Shown here: positions 24,962-33,052 of the stretch, in pieces
Position numbering within the stretch: the first letter of the stretch is position 1
How the letters are laid out: each line of letters opens with the position of its first letter
DNA from: Virgibacillus siamensis
GTDB taxonomy: Bacteria; Bacillota; Bacilli; Bacillales; Amphibacillaceae
DNA length: 64,000 bases
Reading direction: 5' to 3'
NCBI RefSeq assembly: GCF_900162695.1
Contig: NZ_FUIH01000007.1
Location: 1,178,001 to 1,242,000, forward strand
Made by a program: the position numbers and the translations under genes
The notes under the pieces: generated by a model
Databases searched by the model: none
Told to the model about the DNA's origin: nothing
Seen by the model: the letters and a program-made list of their open reading frames with translations, nothing else

Positions 24962-25897
24962 ATGAATTTTTTACTGACAGCAATGATAATTATTCTGTTG
25001 TTCGTTATTGCGTGGCAATACTTTTCAATGAGAAAAACAAATCGTCAACTCTATGATATTCATGATAAATTAACTCATATTATTGAGCAAGAAACAACTG
25101 AAAAAGTGTCCATGCATACGAATCAACATGCTGTTCAGCAGCTGCTCATTCAAGTGAATCGTCTTTTAAACTATAATCAAAAAGTGATTGCTGGTTCCGT
25201 CAAAACAAAGGAAAGTTTGACAAAAATGCTTTCCAATATGTCGCACGATATGAAAACGCCTCTAACTGTTATTCTGGGATATGTCGAAAAATTAAAACAG
25301 GATGACAAGATGTCGAAAGAAGAGCAACGTGAGATTGTGGTTCGCCTGCATGAAAAAACATTAAGTGTTATCAGTTTAATGAACCACTTTTTTGACCTTG
25401 CCAAACTGGAGTCAGGCGATATTGATTTTCCAATGAGTCGGTTATCAATCAACGAAATTTGCCGGGAGAATGTATTGGAGTTTTATCATTTATCGCAATC
25501 AAAAGGTCTTCAAGTAGAGGTTGATATTCCAGAACAGGATTACTTTATTCTGGGTAATAAGATTGCGCTGAATCAGATTTTGAGCAATCTTATTTCAAAT
25601 GCGATTCGTTATGGGGGCGACGGTGGTATATTTGGATTAACCATTCGGGAGGAGGGCGAGAATATCGCCATTGATGTTTGGGATTATGGTAAAGGGATTG
25701 CTGAAGTAGATTTTAATCGTGTATTTGAAAGGTTATATACGCTGGATGATGCCAGAAATCCTGAGTTTCAAGGAAGTGGTCTTGGTTTAAGCATTACCAA
25801 GCGCTTAACAGGAGCGATGAAAGGTGAGATAAAATTAAGCAGCAAACCGTATGAAAAAACCGTATTTACCTGTATTTTTAATCGAATAACATATTAG
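24962..25897 (+). CDS. ycbM: Membrane sensor histidine kinase (YcbM-like)
   Basis: A 311-residue kinase with one N-terminal transmembrane helix (FLLTAMIIILLFVIAW), a short coiled linker, HisKA with the phospho-His in NMSHDMKTPL, and an HATPase domain with N box NLISNAIRYGG, G1 DYGKGI and G2 GSGLGLSI. The lack of an extracellular domain resembles intramembrane-sensing kinases paired with detoxification ABC transporters, so the neighbouring transporter may take part in sensing; that is inference. The length equals that recalled for B. subtilis YcbM. Confidence 0.9.
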   Translation: MNFLLTAMIIILLFVIAWQYFSMRKTNRQLYDIHDKLTHIIEQETTEKVSMHTNQHAVQQLLIQVNRLLNYNQKVIAGSVKTKESLTKMLSNMSHDMKTPLTVILGYVEKLKQDDKMSKEEQREIVVRLHEKTLSVISLMNHFFDLAKLESGDIDFPMSRLSINEICRENVLEFYHLSQSKGLQVEVDIPEQDYFILGNKIALNQILSNLISNAIRYGGDGGIFGLTIREEGENIAIDVWDYGKGIAEVDFNRVFERLYTLDDARNPEFQGSGLGLSITKRLTGAMKGEIKLSSKPYEKTVFTCIFNRITY

Positions 25898-25905
25898 AAA
25901 TTTCC

Positions 25906-25938
25906 AGAGGGGGTGTTCATCAAGAACAGCCTCTTTTT
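25906..25938 (+). terminator. Hairpin between the kinase and ABC transporter genes
   Basis: AGAGGGGGTGTTC and GAACAGCCTCT pair with a small bulge, followed by TTTTTAG. It separates the regulator/kinase unit from the transporter unit, implying a separate promoter for the transporter, which would fit regulation by the response regulator. Confidence 0.7.
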
Positions 25939-26037
25939 AGTAATCGATGTAAACTTAAGAAATTTGTAAGGAATAAGAAAGAAAAAAGTTATTTTCAATC
26001 ATTATAATATTGATAGTAACTGAGAGGGGATTCAATT

Positions 26038-26961
26038 ATGGATTACATCATTCGAACCACTAACTTAACAAAAAAAGTCAGAGGAAAGGAACTTGTGTCT
26101 GATATTAACATTCATATTAAAAAAGGAGAAATTTATGGCTTTCTAGGTCAAAATGGCGCAGGAAAGACAACTATTTTGAAAATGCTTACGGGGATTACAG
26201 GGCCATCAAAAGGAGAGGTTCTGCTATTTAACAAGAAGCTTACGGAAAAAACAAGATCCGTACTGACGAGAGTTGGAAGTATTATCGAATACCCGGTCTT
26301 TTTTGAACATTTAACTGCATTTGATAACTTGGAACTGCATTGTGAGTATTTAGGATTTTATGACGAACAAGAGATAAAACAAGCGTTGCAATTGGTAAAT
26401 TTAAAAGAAATTGAAGACAAAATCGTGAAGGATTTTTCGCTAGGCATGAAACAACGACTCGGAATTGCGAGAGCGATCATAACAAAACCAGAACTAATCA
26501 TTTTAGATGAACCGACCAACGGCCTGGACCCGATTGGGATTAGAGACGTGCGTCATTTAATTAAGATACTCAATAAGGAATATGGGATGACTTTTGTTCT
26601 TTCAAGTCACATATTAGGAGAATTGGAACAGGTTGTTGACAGAGTTGGTGTGATTCATCATGGAAACTTATTAAACGAGATCACTATGGCAGATATTCGA
26701 AAGGAGCAATCCGATTTTATCGAGCTTGTGGTGACGGATGCGAAGCGTGCTGTTTATTTACTTGAAAAATACCTCCATATTTCGAATATGAAAATCATTC
26801 AAGATTGTAAAATTCGCATTTATGATATGACTCATACACAAAGCGACATTTCCAGAACGCTTATTCTTCATAATATTGAAATTGAAGAAATACGAAAACA
26901 TTCCAGTACCTTAGAAGACTATTTTTATCAACAAATTAATGGGGGTGATGTCAATGATTAA
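26038..26961 (+). CDS. ycbN: ABC transporter ATP-binding protein (YcbN/BcrA-like)
   Basis: A 307-residue ATPase: Walker A GQNGAGKTTI, Q loop, signature FSLGMKQRLG, Walker B LIILDEPTNGLD and switch His in VLSSHILGE. The C-terminal 80 residues form the extension typical of BcrA/lantibiotic-immunity type ATPases. With the next gene it should form a 2+2 exporter or flippase-like complex that protects against membrane-active peptides, by analogy with BcrAB and lantibiotic FEG systems. AGAGGGGATTC precedes the ATG. Confidence 0.9.
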   Translation: MDYIIRTTNLTKKVRGKELVSDINIHIKKGEIYGFLGQNGAGKTTILKMLTGITGPSKGEVLLFNKKLTEKTRSVLTRVGSIIEYPVFFEHLTAFDNLELHCEYLGFYDEQEIKQALQLVNLKEIEDKIVKDFSLGMKQRLGIARAIITKPELIILDEPTNGLDPIGIRDVRHLIKILNKEYGMTFVLSSHILGELEQVVDRVGVIHHGNLLNEITMADIRKEQSDFIELVVTDAKRAVYLLEKYLHISNMKIIQDCKIRIYDMTHTQSDISRTLILHNIEIEEIRKHSSTLEDYFYQQINGGDVND

Positions 26962-27628
26962 ATTAATGCGATTGGAGTGGAGTAAACTAAAACAAAAATC
27001 AGTAATAGGTGAGGTGGTTGTCTATCCACTAATTTTAATGTTTTTACCTGTGTTTTTTATAGAAGGTGTTAGTGGTGACTTTGGCAAGAGCTATGCTGCG
27101 GTTATTGAGCTAAACTCGGCAATTCAAGTGGCGTTTATCTTATTTGGAGCTTCATTGATTAACCAAGTTTTTATTGATGAATATAAAAACAAAACGATTT
27201 CTTTATCCTTTAGGTATCCAATAAGCCGGCAAAAACTATTTGGAGCAAAAATACTATTTATTGCGACGTTCGTATTTCTTCTTGCCATGGCTTCTTATTT
27301 GTTAACAGGTGTTGCAACTTATGTAATTGATCAAGTGCAACCGATTATAAATGGCAATCCAACTCGTTCAGACCTAATCATGTTTTTTAGTCAGATGATT
27401 TTTCATTCATTAATTATTACCTTGATTAGTTTTATTCCCCTTTTTTACTTAGGGATTTGGAAAAGAGCGACAATCCCAACTGTGATTTGTGCGATTGTCC
27501 TGATGCAATCAAATCTCGCATCAATATTTAACCTTAATCTTGATCTAGTCCTTGCAGTGCTGTGTGTATTGGGAATTCTCAGTATTTTACTTTCCATTAT
27601 GACCGCGGAAAAAATCGGAGAGATATAA
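26954..27628 (+). CDS. ycbO: ABC-2 type transporter permease (YcbO-like)
   Basis: A 224-residue integral membrane protein with about six transmembrane segments: residues 20-40, 58-78, 98-120, 145-167, 175-190 and 195-218. It overlaps the ATPase gene by eight bases, typical of translational coupling; GGGGGTGAT positions ATG 26954 rather than 26939. The N-terminal IKLMRLEWSKLKQKS is the usual cytoplasmic start of lantibiotic-immunity type permeases. Confidence 0.85.
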   Translation: MIKLMRLEWSKLKQKSVIGEVVVYPLILMFLPVFFIEGVSGDFGKSYAAVIELNSAIQVAFILFGASLINQVFIDEYKNKTISLSFRYPISRQKLFGAKILFIATFVFLLAMASYLLTGVATYVIDQVQPIINGNPTRSDLIMFFSQMIFHSLIITLISFIPLFYLGIWKRATIPTVICAIVLMQSNLASIFNLNLDLVLAVLCVLGILSILLSIMTAEKIGEI

Positions 27629-27656
27629 TTTACTCAAATTGTATAGAGGGATTATT

Positions 27657-27992
27657 TTGATCATCTCATTTGTGTTACAAGGTTTTCTGGCTGTATTATT
27701 TTTAAGTCTTGGGATACAGAAAATAATGGGTCATGAGCTGCAGGTTGATATATTTAAGAACCTTAAATTTCCCCAATGGTTCCGGGTAGTAACAGGCTGG
27801 GTACAGTTAGTTGGTGTCGCAGGACTGATTATTGGCTTTTGGCTTCCATGGGTTGTGACCATAGCAGGGTTATGGTTTGCAGTCACCATGTTGGTTGCAA
27901 TAATCGCTCATATCAGAGTAAAGGATCCACTTGGTAAAACCATACCAGCGTTTGTATTGTTGATCATTTCCATCACATTAGGCACACTATAA
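27657..27992 (+). CDS. DoxX-like small membrane protein
   Basis: A protein of 111-117 residues with four transmembrane helices, beginning SFVLQGFLAVLFLSLGIQK and containing KFPQWFRVVTGWVQLVG, the conserved part of the DoxX-like family. The function is unknown; family members are linked to redox or quinone pathways. TTG 27657 has TAGAGGGA at good spacing, while TTG 27639 has none, so the shorter start is used. It follows the permease by 28 bases and may share its transcript, as ycbP does in B. subtilis, though I cannot show orthology. Confidence 0.75.
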   Translation: MIISFVLQGFLAVLFLSLGIQKIMGHELQVDIFKNLKFPQWFRVVTGWVQLVGVAGLIIGFWLPWVVTIAGLWFAVTMLVAIIAHIRVKDPLGKTIPAFVLLIISITLGTL

Positions 27993-28009
27993 TAAGACTA
28001 TAGTGATCT

Positions 28010-28210
28010 TACAGCGGAAAGCTGGTACAGTCATTAATGCAACATGATTTAATTGACGAGTACGTACTGATGATTCATCCGCTGGTTCTTGGTAAAGGGC
28101 GCCGTTTGTTTCCTAGTAACAACTCGATTGCGCATCTAAATCTAATCGAGTCAGTAACCACGGATACAGGTGTCATCATTGCTACGTATCGGTCGATGTC
28201 TTGGCTATAA
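28010..28210 (+). pseudogene. RibD C-terminal/dihydrofolate reductase-family protein, 5' truncated
   Basis: A frame without a start codon reads SGKLVQSLMQHDLIDEY, then LMIHPLVLGKGRRLFP, and ends with VIIATYRSM and a TAA at 28208. These are the last two conserved segments of the RibD-C reductase fold (SGxLVQxLxxxxLIDE and PVxLGxGxxLF). About 110 N-terminal residues, including the NADPH-binding part, are absent. It is a clear gene remnant. Confidence 0.8.
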
Positions 28211-28304
28211 TCACCATTAGCTTATTTCTGTTAAAGGGCGCCACTTTATGTTGGAAACTAAATGGTATACTAAACATAAAATACTTTTGGAAGTGAGGTA
28301 TACA

Positions 28305-29048
28305 ATGGTTGCAAAGACTAAAAAGGATTTTTATGGATTAAAAGTAATCGGTGAAATTTGCGGCGCGATTCGAGATGAATTAGTACATTGTACGAAACCT
28401 GGAATTACAACAAAAGCACTTGACGAAATTGCGAGAGAGATGTTTGAAAAGGCAGGAGCTCAATCTGCTCCAAAAGGAGAATACGATTTTCCCGGATATA
28501 CGTGCATTAGCATAAATAAAGAAGTGGCACATGGTATTCCAAAGTGGAAACGAACTATTCAAGAAGGAGGCATTGTAAATATCGATGTTTCAGGTTCAAA
28601 AAATGGATATTTCGCAGATACCGGAATTTCCTTTGTAGTAGGGAAAGGGGAGAAAACTTTACAGAAAATATGTGACGTTGCTAAAGAAGCGTTCGATATT
28701 GGACTTAAGAAGGCAAAACCAGGATTGAAAAAAAACGCGATGGGCAAAGCTGTACACAATGTAGCGAAACGGCATGGCTTAACAGTCATAAAAAATCTTA
28801 CTGGACATGGCGTTGGGCGTTCGATTCATGAAGAACCAAAACATATTTTTAATTACTACACCCGCTGGGATGACGAAATTTTAAAAGATGGTATGGTAAT
28901 TGCGTTTGAGCCTTTTATCTCTACATCTGAAGAGGAAGTTTTTCAATCCGAAGATGGATGGACCTTTCTAACCGATGAAAGCTTTGTCGCTCAATACGAA
29001 CATACGATTATTATTACGAAGGAAGGACCGATTATTACTACAGTGTAA
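28305..29048 (+). CDS. map: Methionine aminopeptidase, type I (MapB/YflG-like)
   Basis: A 247-residue enzyme that removes the initiator Met. Metal and catalytic residues are visible: HGIPKWK (His), VNIDVSGSKNGYFADTGIS (two Asp), TGHGVGRSIHEEP (His), AFEPFIS (Glu) and YEHTIIIT (Glu). The length matches B. subtilis YflG/MapB rather than the ribosomal-cluster MapA, so it is probably the second isozyme. ATG 28305 follows GTGAGG; the frame is open 19 codons further back without a good ribosome site. Confidence 0.9.
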   Translation: MVAKTKKDFYGLKVIGEICGAIRDELVHCTKPGITTKALDEIAREMFEKAGAQSAPKGEYDFPGYTCISINKEVAHGIPKWKRTIQEGGIVNIDVSGSKNGYFADTGISFVVGKGEKTLQKICDVAKEAFDIGLKKAKPGLKKNAMGKAVHNVAKRHGLTVIKNLTGHGVGRSIHEEPKHIFNYYTRWDDEILKDGMVIAFEPFISTSEEEVFQSEDGWTFLTDESFVAQYEHTIIITKEGPIITTV

Positions 29049-29070
29049 GAGCATTAATACTGCAATACGA

Positions 29071-29146
29071 AGGGCGCCATTCCGGAACAAAAGACAGCGC
29101 TCAATTTGCTATTGTCAGGCCATTTAATGGAATAACATTTTGTGTA
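29071..29146. repeat. Intergenic repeat copy, GGGCGC...TTCCGGAA...CAGCGC type
   Basis: AGGGCGCCATTCCGGAACAA is followed by AAGACAGCGCTCAATTTG and then GGCCATTTAATGGAATAA. It is one of the clearest copies of a degenerate repeat family seen between genes from 18 to 50 kb. It contains no coding sequence. Confidence 0.55.
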
Positions 29147-29178
29147 AATAACAGAGATTGAAATAATTATTATAGGTC

Positions 29179-29860
29179 GGAATGTATCTGCTAAAATCGT
29201 TGTGCCTAAAAACACACCGGAAGCCAAAAAAAGGGGTCGAACGTCTTGGTGCAGAGTTGGTCGTTTACGGAACGGATTTTGATGAAGCGGAGAGGTATGC
29301 GTATCAATTATCTGATGATAGTGGTTATATGTATGTGAACTCATTTGACGATCCAAGTGTAGTTGCAGGGCAAGGGACGGCAGCGCTTGAATCGTTTCTC
29401 GAAGAACCCGATTTTGATGCGGTTGTGGTACCGGCAGGCGGTGGCCTTTTATGTGGAGTCGCCATAGCTGCAAAAACCGTGAATCCTGACATGAAGGTGA
29501 TTGGCGTACAAACTTATGCTTCCCCACCTTGGTATTATTCATATCAAGCAGAGAAATTGGTCCCCGTTGAATATAAAGATCTTATGCGGAGGGGCTTTCT
29601 GGAGGGATTAATCAAAGCAATTTGGATCTTGTTTTAAAAATGGTTGATGATTTTGTTCTGGTAGAAGAAAGTGTAACAAGGGATGTACACTCTGGATGGC
29701 AAAGGAGTATCACTATATAGTAGAAGGAGCGGCTGTAGTTGGAATTACTGCTTTCCGTGATAATCTCTTACCTGATCTGAAAGGAAAAAAGGTACTTACG
29801 TTCGTTACAGGAAGCAATATAGAAATGGAACAATTGGTGGAATTTGCCCAAAGACATTAA
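29179..29860 (+). pseudogene. Threonine/serine dehydratase (PLP fold type II), broken
   Basis: Successive frames give SAKIVVPKNTPEAKKK, then GVERLGAELVVYG through AVVVPAGGGLLCGVAIAAK, then DDFVLVEESV, and finally YIVEGAAVVGITAF to KKVLTFVTGSNIEM and a TAA at 29858. Together these match the middle and C-terminal parts of a threonine dehydratase, including the PLP-phosphate loop PAGGG. The N-terminal part with the PLP lysine is absent, and there are at least three frameshifts (in the A7 run near 29224, near 29600 and near 29690). The gene is clearly dead. Confidence 0.85.
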
Positions 29861-29957
29861 AACCATTATATGTGCAAGGGAGTTAATTCCCACTGTTTCC
29901 ACGCTTATAGAAATAGCGCATATCAGGAATTAGGTTGTGCTTGTCTTGCTCATAAGG

Positions 29958-29985
29958 GCGCATTTGCGGATTAAAAAATGCGCCT
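29958..29985. repeat. Perfect GC-rich hairpin, intergenic repeat family
   Basis: GGCGCATTT (29958-29966) and AAATGCGCC (29977-29985) form a perfect 9-bp stem around a TGCGGATTAA-type loop, followed by TATTATTA. It could act as a weak terminator in the 29.86-30.10 kb gap. Confidence 0.6.
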
Positions 29986-30102
29986 ATTATTACTTTCTAG
30001 GACCATAGTGTTGAGCAATTGAGGAGAAAGTTTTAACATTCATATGTGATAAACTTAAAAAAATTGACTCAGTGACAGAACGTCAATAAGGAGGATTTTA
30101 TC

Positions 30103-30579
30103 ATGGAGAATGCATCAAGTAAGAGGAGAACAGATTCTGCTTCAAGAGTAATTTTGGCAACACCGCAAACCATCTATCAGGCATTCTTAAATCCGGAAGC
30201 ATTGGTTTCGTGGCTTCCACCGAAAGGAATGTCGGGTCATATTGACATGTTTGACCCCCGCGAAGGCGGAACTTATCGAGTGATCCTCACTTACGAAATA
30301 GATCATTTAACTCCTGGCAAGACTTCGGAAAACACGGACGTAGCCCAGGGGAATTTTTTGGAGTTGATTCCAGACAAACGAATAGTGCAATCAGTAACAT
30401 TCGATTCCGAGGACCCAGCTTTTTCGGGTGAGATGACACAAAAATGGCTCTTTGAAACCTATTCAGAAGGTACAAAGGTTACTATTGTTTGTGAGAACGT
30501 ACCTGAAGGAATAAAAAAGGAGGATCACGACACTGGTTTAAGGTCCACACTGGAGAATCTCGCTATTTTTACTGAATGA
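30103..30579 (+). CDS. SRPBCC/AHSA1-domain protein
   Basis: A 158-residue START-like (Bet v1 fold) protein: SRVILATPQTIYQAFLNPEA opens the fold, WLPPKGMSGHIDMFDPREGG is the conserved AHSA1 turn, and the C-terminal helix includes GLRSTLENLAIF. These proteins bind hydrophobic ligands in a cavity; in Bacillaceae they are often unlinked single genes. A strong AAGGAGGAT precedes the ATG. No function can be assigned beyond ligand binding. Confidence 0.85.
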   Translation: MENASSKRRTDSASRVILATPQTIYQAFLNPEALVSWLPPKGMSGHIDMFDPREGGTYRVILTYEIDHLTPGKTSENTDVAQGNFLELIPDKRIVQSVTFDSEDPAFSGEMTQKWLFETYSEGTKVTIVCENVPEGIKKEDHDTGLRSTLENLAIFTE

Positions 30580-30671
30580 CAAACTTATAAATAGTATCGA
30601 CCTTAAGCAATACGATCTGGCGCAATTCAGGAATAATCTTTTAGACAAAACAAAACTATACTACAATTAAA

Positions 30672-30714
30672 ACTCAATTTTTTCTTAAATATAATAATAG
30701 GAATTGGGTCTTTT
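30672..30714. terminator. Possible bidirectional terminator between convergent genes
   Basis: ACTCAATT and AATTGGGT pair (one or two G-U) over a 22-base AT-rich loop and are followed by CTTTT. It lies between the SRPBCC gene and the convergent beta-lactamase gene. The stem is weak. Confidence 0.4.
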
Positions 30715-30779
30715 CGTAATTATTAACACTGGAAACCTGCATAATAAATAAATGCCAATTCAAACAAAGTACCAAGCTC

Positions 30780-31703
30780 CTACTCATGGTTGCCATTAAA
30801 AGCGTTAATCACTTTCTTAGTTGCCTGAGCTATAAGCTTATCATTAGATGCAGCATCTTTTTCATCACGATGAGAAAGGATAGCAAGTACTATCGGTTCA
30901 CCTTTGGGTGGCCAAATGATACCAATGTCATTTTGTATACCATAGTCCGAGCTGCCAGTCTTATCAGCTACCTCCCATTGGCTTGGGACTCCCGCGCGAA
31001 TTAATGTATCTCCGGTGGTGTTTTTTTTCATCCAATTTGTTAAAAGTTGGCGTTCTTTGGTTGGAAGGACGTCACCCAATGTAAATTTCTTAAGACTGAT
31101 TGCAAGAGCTTTTGGTGTGCTTGTATCGTGCGTTTCTCCTGGTTTCACATCATTTAACTTTGGCTCAAAATACACAGGATTGGTAACTTCATCTCCAATT
31201 TTTTTAAGGGCTTTTTTTAGCCCAGTTGGACCGCCTATTTGTTTAAGTATAAGATTCTCTGCAGCGTTATCAGAGTATCGAAGGGCAGCATCGCAAAGTT
31301 CATTAAGAGTCATGCCTGTATTCACATGCTTTTTTGTGATTGGATTATAGTTGACGAGGTCATCACGTGTATAGGTGATTCTTTGTTTAAGATCTGATAT
31401 TGATTTTTGTTGTAACAGCACTCCCACGGTTAAAGCTTTTATAGTTGATGCGTAAGCAAATCGCTCATTGGCTTGATAAGTCACCGTTTCACCTGTGCCG
31501 GTATCAATGGCGTAAACACCAAGATCCGCATCATATTTTTTTTCAAGTTTGTCAAAATCTTTATGATTTGAGTTCATTTGTTTCGGTTGATTTGACTGAT
31601 CACTATTCCACGAACAACCTGCTAGAATTATACATGAGAGTATAAGTACGGTTGCGGTTTTTTTAGATTTATATTTATGAAAAACCATTTCTCGAAGTTT
31701 CAT
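30780..31703 (-). CDS. bla: Class A beta-lactamase, lipoprotein form
   Basis: A 307-residue class A enzyme. The leader ends in lipobox LAGC (Cys30), so it is probably membrane-anchored. Active-site motifs are complete: S86TIK (SxxK), S144DN, the omega-loop E180PKLN (Glu166 equivalent) and K248TG. It hydrolyses penicillins and possibly early cephalosporins; the spectrum cannot be read from sequence. The Shine-Dalgarno AGAGGGAAA is good. Two BlaI/MecI-type dyads overlap the promoter, yet no blaI or blaR1 lies nearby. Confidence 0.93.
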   Translation of the reverse strand: MKLREMVFHKYKSKKTATVLILSCIILAGCSWNSDQSNQPKQMNSNHKDFDKLEKKYDADLGVYAIDTGTGETVTYQANERFAYASTIKALTVGVLLQQKSISDLKQRITYTRDDLVNYNPITKKHVNTGMTLNELCDAALRYSDNAAENLILKQIGGPTGLKKALKKIGDEVTNPVYFEPKLNDVKPGETHDTSTPKALAISLKKFTLGDVLPTKERQLLTNWMKKNTTGDTLIRAGVPSQWEVADKTGSSDYGIQNDIGIIWPPKGEPIVLAILSHRDEKDAASNDKLIAQATKKVINAFNGNHE

Positions 31704-31734
31704 TTTAGTTTCCCTCTTTTCCCAAAAAACTATT

Positions 31735-31779
31735 GATTACATTTGTAATACAATACTACATGTGTAATCAAATTGTCAA
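31735..31779 (-). promoter_or_regulatory. Beta-lactamase promoter with two BlaI-type operators
   Basis: On the minus strand, -35 TTGACA (31774-31779) and -10 TATTGT (31750-31755) are 18 bases apart. Two TACA-N2-TGTA dyads are present: GATTACATTTGTAATAC at 31735-31751, downstream of or overlapping the -10, and one centred in 31757-31766 between -35 and -10. Their form matches the BlaI/MecI operators of staphylococcal and Bacillus licheniformis bla systems. Control by a BlaI-type repressor encoded elsewhere is expected. Confidence 0.75.
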
Positions 31780-32017
31780 GGGATCTTTTGTATTATAAGG
31801 AAATACACTTTAAATTTTGGCAGAATTATTACTGAAAGGAAGTTTCATTAATAGTTTGAGTTAAGGGGGGAGATTATGTTGGTTCCAATAATATTTAACT
31901 ATATAATTGCAGCTAACCATGAATAAAACTATTCCAGAATTGGGAGCAGTTGCGTAATAAAGACGAAAGAACATCTTGCTGAAAAATTAAAGAGGGTAGG
32001 AAGGAATTTTCTATAGG

Positions 32018-32057
32018 GACAAAATCACCTTAAAATTTATTTTGAGGTGATTTTGTC
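32018..32057 (-). terminator. Long inverted repeat at the 3' end of the lysR gene
   Basis: GACAAAATCACCT and AGGTGATTTTGTC flank an AAAAT/ATTTT extension, making a nearly perfect stem of about 18 bp that covers the last codons and stop of the lysR gene. No strong T run follows on either strand, so it may be a transcript-stabilising or weak termination hairpin. Confidence 0.5.
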
Positions 32058-32930
32058 TCTGGTTATTTCTAAAAACGCCTTGATTGCAGGTGAAAGCCAC
32101 TTGTCTTTATGCCATAGCATTTGGGTAACAACCTGGAGGTTAGGCATTTTCCAAGGGAGGGAAATCAATTCGCCACGTTCCAGCTCAGCCTTAACGGCTA
32201 TTCCAGGTAAAAAGGCAATACCAATGCCGGCCATTGCGCACTGTTTGATCATCTCTGCGCTGCTAAATTCCAAATTGGTCATACTTTCATGGATTCCCTG
32301 TTGCTCTATGGTTCGATTAAAAAGTGTACGATAGGGACATCCTTTCTCTGTAAGCAAAAACGGTTCCCCTTGGAAATCTTCTGGACGAAGGTATGTCTGT
32401 TTTACAAGTGGATAGTCTGGCGCAACGAGAAAGAGAAAGGGTTCCTCAACTAAAGGTTCAATCATAAGGTTTGTTGAACCAAAAGATTCATCCAACATAA
32501 AAACAATGTCCGTTTTTCCTTCGTAAAGACTTTGTTTAAGTTGTTCATTAGCCAAAGGGCGAAAGATTACCCGTATGCCAGGGTAACGAGCGCGAAAAGA
32601 CCGTAAAACGGCAGGTAAACGGTATGAGCCGGGAATTTCATTGGCACTGATGGTAAGAGTACCCGTTAATTCTTCATTTTCTTTCATAGCCAAATGTGCT
32701 TCATCCACACTGTTTAACACCTTTTCTGCATGTAATAAGAATTTTTTTCCATCGTCAGTAAGGACAATTTGTTTTCCTAATCGGTCAATGAGTTGAGTAC
32801 CTAATTCTTCTTCCAAGGATTGCATTTGCATCGTAACATTCGATGGAACATAGTTGAGTGCTTCGGCGGCACGGGTGAAGTTTAGTGTGAAGGCAACCGT
32901 TCTGAAGGTCATAAGCTGGCGTATTTCCAT
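32037..32930 (-). CDS. LysR-family transcriptional regulator
   Basis: A 297-residue LysR-type regulator with an N-terminal winged helix (FTRAAEALNYVPSNVTMQMQ, residues 19-38, then LEEELGTQLIDRLGK) and a two-lobed effector domain. It is divergent from the alpha/beta-hydrolase gene at 33053, with 122 bases between them, the classic arrangement for LysR control of the neighbour. An interrupted dyad ATGTT...AACAT at 32976-33001 in that space is a candidate site. The effector is unknown. Confidence 0.9.
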   Translation of the reverse strand: MEIRQLMTFRTVAFTLNFTRAAEALNYVPSNVTMQMQSLEEELGTQLIDRLGKQIVLTDDGKKFLLHAEKVLNSVDEAHLAMKENEELTGTLTISANEIPGSYRLPAVLRSFRARYPGIRVIFRPLANEQLKQSLYEGKTDIVFMLDESFGSTNLMIEPLVEEPFLFLVAPDYPLVKQTYLRPEDFQGEPFLLTEKGCPYRTLFNRTIEQQGIHESMTNLEFSSAEMIKQCAMAGIGIAFLPGIAVKAELERGELISLPWKMPNLQVVTQMLWHKDKWLSPAIKAFLEITRDKITSK

Positions 32931-32975
32931 AAGTTTTCATCCTTCCTTCAATTTTTTTGAATAACCATTTCAAAA

Positions 32976-33001
32976 ATGTTTACTTTTATTGATAATAACA
33001 T
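32976..33001. promoter_or_regulatory. Candidate LysR-regulator binding site
   Basis: ATGTT and AACAT ends flank an AT-rich centre in the divergent lysR/hydrolase spacer. Position and symmetry suit a LysR recognition site, but the dyad is short. Confidence 0.3.
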
Positions 33002-33052
33002 CCATTTATACTAAAGACTATAGAAATAAATCAATGAAAGGGGTCCGTTAAA

